Shown: piece after piece, positions 1 to 5,131 of the stretch | Layout: the number at the start of each line of letters is the position of its first letter | Position numbering within the stretch: position 1 is the first letter of the stretch | DNA from: a bacterium | Lineage (GTDB): Bacteria; Krumholzibacteriota; Krumholzibacteria; LZORAL124-64-63 | NCBI GenBank assembly: GCA_016873405.1 | Contig: VGXH01000140.1 | Location: forward strand, 1 to 5,770 | DNA: 5,770 nucleotides | Direction of reading: 5' to 3' | Notes under the pieces: generated by a model | What the model saw: only the letters and a program-made list of their open reading frames with translations | What the model was told of the DNA's origin: nothing | Database searches by the model: none | Made by a program: the position numbers and the translations under genes

Positions 1-343
1 GGGGCTGCGCGGCGCCCTCGACCATGCCGCCGGCGGCGACATCGCCCGCAACCTCGAGGCGATCTACGACTTCCTGTTCCGCGAGCACCTGAGCCTGCTC
101 GTCGATCGCGAGCCCCGCCGGGCCCGGGCCTGCATGGACGTGCTGCGCCCGCTGCTGGAAGCCTGGCGGCAGATTCCCCCCGGCACGGCCGCCGCCGCCG
201 CCGGCGCGCAGGCGCGCGGCACCGCTGGCCCGGTTCCTGCTGCCCCTCGTCCGGGCGGCGAGGCCGGCGAGGCCGGGCCGCCGCGGTCGGCCGCACCCGA
301 GGCGGCCGGAGGCCGCACCGGACTCCTCTCGGTCTCGGCGTGA
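1..343 (+). CDS. fliS: Flagellin export chaperone FliS, 3' part
   Basis: The open frame begins before the window (first complete codon at base 2) and ends at TGA 341-343. The first ~58 visible residues match the C-terminal half of FliS. They contain a helix of the type LRGALDHAAGGDIARNLEA, then YDFLFREHL, and end in a helix with LLEAWRQI, the usual end of the FliS four-helix bundle. FliS binds the disordered C-terminal helix of flagellin in the cytoplasm, prevents premature polymerisation and hands it to the export gate. After that helix there are about 55 extra residues, almost all Ala, Gly, Pro, Arg and Glu, ending in LLSVSA. This low-complexity tail is longer than in the classical ~130-residue proteins. 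The gene is followed after one base by a FliT-like gene. The N-terminus is missing because of the window edge, not because the gene is broken. Confidence 0.85.
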   Translation, partial: GLRGALDHAAGGDIARNLEAIYDFLFREHLSLLVDREPRRARACMDVLRPLLEAWRQIPPGTAAAAAGAQARGTAGPVPAAPRPGGEAGEAGPPRSAAPEAAGGRTGLLSVSA

Positions 344-344
344 G

Positions 345-686
345 ATGAACCTGGCCGAAGCGATCAAGCTGAACGAGGACCTCGCGGCCGCGCTGGCCGA
401 GGCTCTGGCCTCAGCCGACGACGAAGCGGCCGCCGGCCTGGTGGAGCGGCGCCGGACCGCCCTCGAGGCCCTGGCCGCCGCGCTGGAGGCAGCCGGGCCG
501 GCAGGTCACGCCGCCCACCGCCCGCGCCTGGAAGCCCTCGTCGCGAGCGACCGCGACCTGCAGGCCACGGCTGCCTCGGCCCTGGCTGCCGCCGGCGAGG
601 CCTTCCGCGCCCAGGTCCGCACCGCCGGCCCGTCGCCGGCCGCGGACGGCCCACCGGTCCACGCCTGTCTGGATCGCCGGGCCTGA
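345..686 (+). CDS. fliT: FliT-like flagellar chaperone (small helical protein)
   Basis: This is a 113-residue protein starting at ATG 345, one base after the fliS stop (TGA-g-ATG). There is no convincing Shine-Dalgarno sequence, so translation is probably coupled to fliS. The composition is very Ala-rich and predicted helical. Residues 22-47 resemble the FliT pattern 'LVERRRTALEAL' (a helix ending in residues that count per-turn Leu). Residues 62-90 hold a second helix containing 'LEALVASDRDLQ', like the 'l..i..lD.el..l' motif of FliT. Residues 94-113 are a disordered tail. Length (FliT is ~100-120 aa), position after fliS and helical pattern all fit FliT, the export chaperone of the filament cap FliD. 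Sequence conservation in this family is low, so the call rests partly on context. An unrelated coiled-coil flagellar protein cannot be excluded. Confidence 0.6.
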   Translation: MNLAEAIKLNEDLAAALAEALASADDEAAAGLVERRRTALEALAAALEAAGPAGHAAHRPRLEALVASDRDLQATAASALAAAGEAFRAQVRTAGPSPAADGPPVHACLDRRA

Positions 687-695
687 GGCTCCCCC

Positions 696-749
696 ACCCC
701 CGGAAACGAAGAAACTCCCCGCGAAGGGGAGTTTCCGGCTTCCGGGGGT
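696..749. terminator. Two-tier inverted repeat between convergent operons, probable bidirectional terminator
   Basis: The inner stem is a perfect 10-bp repeat: GAAACTCCCC (711-720) pairs with GGGGAGTTTC (726-735) around a 5-base loop GCGAA (721-725). An outer stem is also perfect over 10 bp: ACCCCCGGAA (696-705) pairs with TTCCGGGGGT (740-749), separated from the inner stem by a small internal loop (706-710 / 736-739). The structure starts 10 bases after the fliT stop and 11 bases after the csrA stop, so it sits symmetrically between two gene ends facing each other. Neither strand has a proper U-tract, so the terminator role is inferred from position and stem strength. It could equally be a 3'-end RNA-stabilising structure. 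Confidence 0.7.
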
Positions 750-759
750 CGTTCCCTGC

Positions 760-1005
760 CTACGGCTTCTCGCCGTCCGCCTTGCGCGCCCGCCGCCGGA
801 TCGCCTCCAGATCGACCTTCTCGGACGCCGCGGCGCCGAGGGTGGTGCCCTTGATCTCCTCGTAGATCTCATGCCGGTGCACGGGGATGCTGCGCGGCGC
901 GTCGATCCCGATCTGGACCTGGTCGCCGCGGATATCGACGATCATGATCGCGATGTCGTCGCCGATCATGATCTTCTCGTTGCGCTTGCGGCTGAGGATG
1001 AGCAC
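760..1005 (-). CDS. csrA: CsrA, global translational regulator
   Basis: This 81-residue protein is unmistakable CsrA/RsmA. It begins MLILSRKRNEKIMIGDDI and carries the RNA-binding residues L4 and R6 in strand 1 and R44 in 'PVHRHEIY'. CsrA is a cytoplasmic dimer that binds GGA motifs in mRNA leaders and usually blocks ribosome access. In flagellated bacteria that have FliW, its main target is flagellin mRNA. Residues 52-81 form a long, charged C-terminal extension; E. coli CsrA has 61 residues in all. The start is GTG (1005-1003), chosen because it gives the canonical MLIL start and is preceded by AGGGAGG with about 4 bases spacing. The stop is TAG. It is the last gene of the minus-strand operon, 48 bases after fliW. 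The leader carries a CsrA-like hairpin, described separately. Confidence 0.97.
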   Translation of the reverse strand: MLILSRKRNEKIMIGDDIAIMIVDIRGDQVQIGIDAPRSIPVHRHEIYEEIKGTTLGAAASEKVDLEAIRRRARKADGEKP

Positions 1006-1006
1006 G

Positions 1007-1020
1007 GGACCTCCCTGTCC
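1007..1020 (-). promoter_or_regulatory. csrA ribosome binding site in a hairpin loop, candidate CsrA autoregulatory site
   Basis: Read on the minus strand this is GGACAGGGAGGTCC. GGAC pairs with GTCC (4 bp) and leaves the loop AGGGAG, which is the Shine-Dalgarno sequence for the csrA GTG start two bases further on. Aligned with the CsrA SELEX consensus RUACARGGAUGU, the 12-mer GGACAGGGAGGU matches at 10 positions, and the GGA is in the loop as that motif requires. The RBS role is well supported by position. CsrA binding is inferred from the match and from the known autoregulation of csrA in other bacteria. Confidence 0.6.
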
Positions 1021-1053
1021 AGTTTCGAGCCGGCTCCGTCCGCCGAACCCGGC

Positions 1054-1593
1054 TCAGGCCCCGACGACCTCGCACGCCCCGGCGGTCATCCGCAGGGCGC
1101 CCGAGCCGGTCGGCACCGTCTGGGCCGCATTGTCCGGCGTCTGCCCGGTTACGGCCCCCTCGAATTTGCGGTAGTCGATCTCCTGCCGGAGGCTCCAGCG
1201 GGGGTCGTCCAGGGTCAGCTGGAGGCCCAGCCGGGTGTCGGTGTCGACCACCAGCGGCGCCATCAGGTTGCCGGTCACCAGGACGCCGCCCGGGTGGATG
1301 GTCGTGATGACCAGCACCGTGAGCGCCGCGGGATCCTCGTTGCGCAGGCGGCGGCAGGCGCTGGCCGGCAGGTCGAACTCGTAGGCGTCGTGGAAGAGCC
1401 AGGCGTGGCTGACCGGCACGCCGAAGTCGGCCCTGTCCAGCGACTGCAGCCAACGCATCGGGATGTCGTCCCCCATCTCCAGGAGCAGCCAGTTGCGCAG
1501 GCGGGGCATGCCGACCAGGCCGTCCGGCAGGTGGATCACGTCCTGCTGCTGGTAGTCCAGTTCCCCGAACCGGGCCGTCGTGAACTTCGGCAT
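1054..1593 (-). CDS. fliW: Flagellar assembly factor FliW
   Basis: This 179-residue protein carries the FliW signatures in order: FGE at 9-11, IHLPDGLVGM at 20-29, WLQSLD at 48-53, YEFDLP at 71-76, and GNLMAPLVVDTDTRLG at 108-123 followed by LDD at 128-130. FliW is a cytoplasmic beta-barrel protein that binds flagellin or CsrA. When flagellin is exported, freed FliW binds CsrA and relieves repression of flagellin translation. The conserved fold ends near residue 145. The remaining ~35 residues are a Gly/Ala/Thr-containing tail of unknown role, beyond the usual ~130-150 aa. The start ATG (1593-1591) is preceded by AGGGAG (1605-1600) at a good distance. It sits 42 bases after flgL and 48 bases before csrA, the typical FliW-CsrA neighbourhood. 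Confidence 0.95.
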   Translation of the reverse strand: MPKFTTARFGELDYQQQDVIHLPDGLVGMPRLRNWLLLEMGDDIPMRWLQSLDRADFGVPVSHAWLFHDAYEFDLPASACRRLRNEDPAALTVLVITTIHPGGVLVTGNLMAPLVVDTDTRLGLQLTLDDPRWSLRQEIDYRKFEGAVTGQTPDNAAQTVPTGSGALRMTAGACEVVGA

Positions 1594-1635
1594 CTCAGGC
1601 TCCCTCTCGAGCGCGGCCCCGTCGGCCGCCCCCGG

Positions 1636-3168
1636 TTAGCGCAGGTACTGCATCAGGTTGGTCTGGTAGAGCTTGCTGGCCACCAGCAGGCTCGCCTGGT
1701 ACGTCGTCTCGGCCCGGTTGAGGTCGGCCGCCACCTTCGCCACGTCGATGTCCTGCTCCAGGGACAGGTTGGAGCGCAGCCGCTCGTCGCGCTGCCGCAG
1801 GACGTCTTCCGCCCAGTCGAGGCTGTTCTGCCGGCCGCCGGTCTTCATCAGCAGGCGCTGGATCATGTCCTCGAGCGCGGAGATCTCGTTCGCCGCGCCG
1901 CGGATGGCGGCCGTATCGCCGCGCTCGAGCGCCGCCCGCAGGTCCTCGAGCATGCCGAACAGGCGCACCGGCCCGCCCTGGCCGTTGATGCCGAGCGCGG
2001 TGGCCGAGTCGGCCGCGTCGCCGTTCGCCACGAGGAAGACGTCGGTGCTCCCGGCCGTGATCACCAGGGAGGAGTCGCGGATGGCCACTTCCATGCCCGG
2101 CACCGTCGCCGCGAAGGCGGCCTGGACGTCCGCCAGCGTCACGGCCGCGGCGAGGTCGATGCTGTAGGTCGTGCCCTGCCAGGTGACGGCGACGGTCCCG
2201 AGGGGCAGCTTCCCGTCCAGCGCCGCGATGTCCGCCAGCGGGGTGCCGGCGTCCGCGGCGGGGCGGACGTCGCGGCCGACGAGATGGCCGCCGGCGGCCG
2301 TCGCGTTGATGCCCAGCGAGGCGGCGGTGCCGCCGCCGGCGATCTCGCCCACCGTCAACGGGCCCATGCCGGTGAAGGCCAGGGCCGTCCCCTCGGCATT
2401 GACCGAGGCGGTGACCGCGCCGCCGGTGCCGGCCGTCACGGCGGCCAGGACGTCGCCGACGGTGACCGCGCCGCTGAGATCCACCTGCCAGAGGTTCCCC
2501 TGGCCGTCGTTGATCGAGATCGCGCCCCGCTGCCAGCCCTGGCCCAGGTTCATGTCCGCCAGCAGGGTCGCCGGCTGCAGCCGGGGCGCCAGGTCCACGC
2601 GCCCGCCCAGGCTCGAGCTCCGCGCGCCGATGAAGGCGTCGCCCGCCAGGTTCACGGCCATGGTCGAGGCCGGTCCCGTCCGCGCGAGCATCTCCGCCGA
2701 ATCCCCCTGGTAGAGCACCGTGTTCCCGCTGCGAGCGAACGGCGGCGTGAAGACCTGGCGCCCCGAGAAGATGTAGTTCCCCTCGACATTGGTGTTGAGG
2801 ATGTCCAGCAGCCGGTCCATCAGGTTGTCGACTTCGACGACCGCCGTCTGGTTGGATGAGAGCGCGGAGGACTCGCGCAGCACCAGTTCGCGCACCTGCG
2901 CGAGGGTGTCGCTGACGCCCTGCAGCGCGGTGTCCGTCGCATCGACGATGCTCCGGCTGCGGCCGACGTTGGCCAGATAGTCCGTGTTGTTGGCGATCAG
3001 CGCGTTGTAGCGCTGGATGGTGCCGATCGCGCGCGGGTCGTCGGCGAAGCTGTTGATCCGGCGCATGGAGCCGGCCATGCGCTGCTGCTCGAGCAGGTTG
3101 CCGAGGCCCCGGTTGAGGTCACCCAGCAGGATCGCCGCCATGTAGCTGTCGGTGATGCGGATGCTCAA
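1636..3168 (-). CDS. flgL: Hook-filament junction protein FlgL (HAP3), enlarged
   Basis: This 510-residue protein of the flagellin superfamily is far longer than E. coli FlgL (317 aa). Residues 1-140 form the N-terminal helical D0/D1 part, with 'RRINSFADDP' (36-45) corresponding to the 'krInrpSDDP' motif. Residues 131-144 contain NYIFSGRQVFTPPF, the FlgL-type 'yiFsG....pPF' signature, followed by YQGD (153-156). The middle holds two tandem hook-IN-like units (about 203-288 and 311-394). Residues ~400-510 are the C-terminal helical domain, ending in 'ASLLVASKLYQTNLMQYL'. FlgL is exported and joins FlgK to the flagellin filament. The start is TTG (3168-3166), supported by an excellent AGGAGGGAGG Shine-Dalgarno five bases upstream and by the N-terminal alignment. 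It follows flgK after 13 bases. FlgL rather than flagellin is favoured by the YIFSG motif and by the flgN-flgK context. Confidence 0.93.
   Translation of the reverse strand: MSIRITDSYMAAILLGDLNRGLGNLLEQQRMAGSMRRINSFADDPRAIGTIQRYNALIANNTDYLANVGRSRSIVDATDTALQGVSDTLAQVRELVLRESSALSSNQTAVVEVDNLMDRLLDILNTNVEGNYIFSGRQVFTPPFARSGNTVLYQGDSAEMLARTGPASTMAVNLAGDAFIGARSSSLGGRVDLAPRLQPATLLADMNLGQGWQRGAISINDGQGNLWQVDLSGAVTVGDVLAAVTAGTGGAVTASVNAEGTALAFTGMGPLTVGEIAGGGTAASLGINATAAGGHLVGRDVRPAADAGTPLADIAALDGKLPLGTVAVTWQGTTYSIDLAAAVTLADVQAAFAATVPGMEVAIRDSSLVITAGSTDVFLVANGDAADSATALGINGQGGPVRLFGMLEDLRAALERGDTAAIRGAANEISALEDMIQRLLMKTGGRQNSLDWAEDVLRQRDERLRSNLSLEQDIDVAKVAADLNRAETTYQASLLVASKLYQTNLMQYLR
1987..2562 (-). 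repeat. Two tandem flagellin hook-IN-like domain repeats within flgL
   Basis: Unit 1 spans FlgL residues ~203-288 (2562-2305) and unit 2 spans ~311-394 (2238-1987). Both follow the same pattern. They open with L-A-D and a short loop, then a strand (AISIN / VAVTW), Gly, and a strand ending in V/I-D-L. Next come 'AVT(V/L).DV.AA', a strand pair, and the closing 'AxALGI' or 'AASLGI'. This is the pattern of the flagellin hook-IN motif (Pfam Flagellin_IN). The copies are diverged at the amino-acid level, so the duplication is old or the units were acquired separately. The units should form the surface-exposed part of the protein. Confidence 0.7.
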
Positions 3169-3173
3169 CGCGG

Positions 3174-3183
3174 CCTCCCTCCT
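3174..3183 (-). promoter_or_regulatory. Strong flgL Shine-Dalgarno overlapping the flgK stop
   Basis: On the minus strand the flgK stop TAG (3184-3182) runs directly into AGGAGGGAGG, five bases before the TTG start of flgL. Two GGAGG-like cores are present. The site decides the TTG start, and ribosomes ending flgK would release on top of it, which suggests coupled translation. Confidence 0.8.
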
Positions 3184-4552
3184 ACACCATGCTCAGGAGC
3201 GTGTCGTACATGGCCTGGACCGTGGTCACGACCTTGGCCGCGGCGACGTAGGCGTTCTGGTAGCGCACCATCGAGGCGCCCTCTTCGTCGAGACTGACCC
3301 CGGACACGGCGGCCAGTTTCGCCTCCAGGGTGGCGACGACGGCCCGTTGGTTCTCGACCATGAACTCGTACGAGCTGCGGCTGCTGGCCAGGTCGGTCAG
3401 CAGCATGCGGTAGACGTCGTTGACCGTCCGCTCGCTGTCGGCGCCGCTGCTCAGGTTGCCCAGGTTGGCGATGGCCAGCGCCAGTTCGTTGTCGCCGGGG
3501 GCCGTCGTCCGCCCGGTGGCGACGCGCGCCGAATTGGCCACGAGCTCCGAGTTGACGCCGATCGTGTGCAGGTTGTCGCCGGTGAAGAATTGCAGGCCGC
3601 TGCCGGTCAGGGTCCTGCCCTGCATGTGCAGGCGATTGACGTCCTCGATCAGCTTCCCGGCGATGGCGTCCAGCCGCTCGCGCACGCGGGCCACGTGCAC
3701 GTCGCGGGCGCTCAGGAGCCCCTCGAGGCGGCCCGTCGACAGCGACACGGACTGCTTGTTGTCCCCCGTGACGAGCATGAGCCGGTAGCCATCGTCGTTC
3801 CGCTCGTAGCGGGTCTCGAACAGCGTGACGTTGTCGCGCGCCACCATGGTCCGGCCGGCGAGGATGATGTCCTTGGTGCCGTCCTCGCGCTCGATCACGG
3901 ACACCTCGGCGATCGCCGAAACCTGCGTGATCAGGAGGTCCCGCTGGTCGCGCAGGTCGTTCGCCGCGGCGCCGCCGGTCTCGACGGCCATGATCTGCCG
4001 ATTCAGCTCGCCGATCTGGCTCAGCAGGCGGTTGAGATTGCCGATCTCGAGTTCGATGCCCGCCTCGAGGTTGGCCTCCAGCACGGTCAGGCTCTCGTCG
4101 ATGGCGTGCATGTCGTCGACCAGGGCGACGGCGGCCGCCACCACGTTCTCCTTCATGCTCGGCGTGATCGTCGGCTGGGCCAGGGCGTTCCAGGCGCCGA
4201 AGAAGCGGGAGAGCGCCGCGCCCAGATGGTCGTTGTCCACCGAACCCATGATCGACTCGACCTCGCCCAGCGCCGAATCGACGGAGGCGAAGGACTGCCC
4301 GCGGGCCGTCTGCGAGCGGAGATTGGCGAGGATGAACTCGTCCTGGATGCGCCGGATGCCGGCGACCTCGACTCCGCGGCCGATGGCGCCGACCATTGTC
4401 AAGTCGGGCCGCCGCGCGGCCAGCAGCGTGTCCTGCCGGGTGTAGCCGGGCGTGTTGGCGTTGGCGATGTTGTGGCTCGTCGTGGCCAGGCCGGCCTGCG
4501 CGGCGAACAGCGCCGACAAGCTGGTGTCCATGATCGAGTTCAGCCCCGGCAT
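3182..4552 (-). CDS. flgK: Hook-filament junction protein FlgK (HAP1)
   Basis: This 456-residue protein begins with the rod/hook-family N-terminus, including SHNIANANTPGYTRQ at residues 26-40. GRGVEVAGIRRIQDEF (59-73) is the FlgK-specific strand/helix junction. Residues ~85-215 form the long helical D1 region, with 'FFGAWNALAQ' (117-126) and 'ANDLRDQRDLLI' (198-208). The C-terminal family signature 'SGVSLDEEGASMVRYQNAY' lies at 417-435, followed by the terminal helix. FlgK is exported through the flagellar type III system and forms the first junction zone between hook and filament. It is shorter than Salmonella FlgK (553 aa). The core helices are intact, so the reduction lies in the variable outer domain. 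The ATG (4552-4550) has AGGAGG five bases upstream. It follows flgN after 9 bases and precedes flgL by 13. Confidence 0.97.
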   Translation of the reverse strand: MPGLNSIMDTSLSALFAAQAGLATTSHNIANANTPGYTRQDTLLAARRPDLTMVGAIGRGVEVAGIRRIQDEFILANLRSQTARGQSFASVDSALGEVESIMGSVDNDHLGAALSRFFGAWNALAQPTITPSMKENVVAAAVALVDDMHAIDESLTVLEANLEAGIELEIGNLNRLLSQIGELNRQIMAVETGGAAANDLRDQRDLLITQVSAIAEVSVIEREDGTKDIILAGRTMVARDNVTLFETRYERNDDGYRLMLVTGDNKQSVSLSTGRLEGLLSARDVHVARVRERLDAIAGKLIEDVNRLHMQGRTLTGSGLQFFTGDNLHTIGVNSELVANSARVATGRTTAPGDNELALAIANLGNLSSGADSERTVNDVYRMLLTDLASSRSSYEFMVENQRAVVATLEAKLAAVSGVSLDEEGASMVRYQNAYVAAAKVVTTVQAMYDTLLSMV

Positions 4553-4557
4553 CGGCG

Positions 4558-4563
4558 CCTCCT
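4558..4563 (-). promoter_or_regulatory. flgK Shine-Dalgarno overlapping the flgN stop
   Basis: On the minus strand the flgN stop TAG (4564-4562) forms the start of TAGGAGG, five bases before the flgK ATG. This is the same arrangement as at the flgK-flgL junction and fixes the flgK start. Confidence 0.8.
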
Positions 4564-5131
4564 AGGCCTGCCGGACGAGCACGCCGCCCGGCCCGCGATC
4601 GTTCTGCCTGGCGTCGCCGCGGTAGCGCCCGCTCGGGTCGGCCATGACGCAGCGCTTGAAGATCTCGGCTTCCTCGTGGGCCAGCTCCAGGCAGAATTCG
4701 GCCAACTGCCGGTTCAGCGCGTTCTGGCGGGCCAGCTTGCCGGCGGTCTGGCGGATGGCGCCGAGCAGGGCGGTGATCTCGCCGCGGTTCCCGGCGCCGG
4801 CGTAGTCGAGCAGGTCCCCCACCCGGCCGGGCGGGATCGCCACGCCCAGCCTCTGCCCCAGCGCCGCGACCAGGCGCTCCCGCTCCAGTCGCGCTCCGTC
4901 CGCGGCCGGGATCCAGCGCCCCCAGTCGCGGCCGTTCGCGGCCAGCCGGTCGACATCTTGCCGCTTCATGTACGAATTCTGCCGCCAGGCCAGCCGGAGC
5001 AATCGCCGGTAGTGGGTCAATTCGCGACCGAGGAGGTCGGCCAGTTGGCGGGCTTCGTCCGCCTGGAGCAGGTTCGGGGCGTTGCGCATGGTCCGGCGAC
5101 CTCGGGGCTCGAAGGTGGCGAACGACGTCAT
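4562..5131 (-). CDS. flgN: FlgN-type export chaperone for FlgK and FlgL
   Basis: The protein has 189 residues if it starts at ATG 5131-5129, which overlaps the upstream stop as ATGA. An internal ATG at 5089-5087 (residue 15) has GAGG ten bases upstream and lies closer to where FlgN homology usually begins, so the first 14 residues may not be made. The features are those of FlgN. A long N-terminal amphipathic helix pair spans ~24-65 (ADLLGRELTHYRRLLRL, then 'MKRQDVDRL'). A helix with LERERLVAALGQRLG lies near 82-96. A C-terminal helix with 'NALNRQLAEFCLELAHEEAEIF' spans ~137-158 and is followed by a Tyr-Arg-Gly stretch, matching the 'N.LI.qsLe.v...l.....tYg.dG' ending of FlgN. FlgN binds the C-terminal ends of FlgK and FlgL in the cytoplasm and delivers them to the export gate. 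Its place immediately before flgK and flgL strongly supports this. Family identity is low, so part of the confidence is from context. Confidence 0.85.
   Translation of the reverse strand: MTSFATFEPRGRRTMRNAPNLLQADEARQLADLLGRELTHYRRLLRLAWRQNSYMKRQDVDRLAANGRDWGRWIPAADGARLERERLVAALGQRLGVAIPPGRVGDLLDYAGAGNRGEITALLGAIRQTAGKLARQNALNRQLAEFCLELAHEEAEIFKRCVMADPSGRYRGDARQNDRGPGGVLVRQA

Noticed and set aside
411..872. A 153-codon minus-strand frame across fliT, the terminator and the end of csrA
   Set aside because: It would read through the strong inverted repeat and overlap two real genes. Its product is Arg/Gly-rich and resembles no family.
1599..1612. A second small hairpin at the fliW ribosome binding site (GCTC / GAGC around GAGAGG on the minus strand)
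   Set aside because: The GGA is split between loop and stem, and only about 6 of 12 positions match the CsrA consensus. With so many G-rich Shine-Dalgarno sequences, a 4-bp stem can easily occur by chance.
1594..1635. A promoter between flgL and fliW
   Set aside because: The 42-base gap is GC-rich with no sigma-28, sigma-54 or sigma-70 type spacing that I can recognise; the genes look co-transcribed.
871..2859. A 662-codon open frame on the plus strand opposite csrA, fliW and flgL
   Set aside because: It is antisense to three clearly recognised genes. Its translation is dominated by Arg, Gly, Ala, His, Val, Gln and Asp with no domain pattern. Long stop-free antisense frames are expected in DNA this GC-rich.
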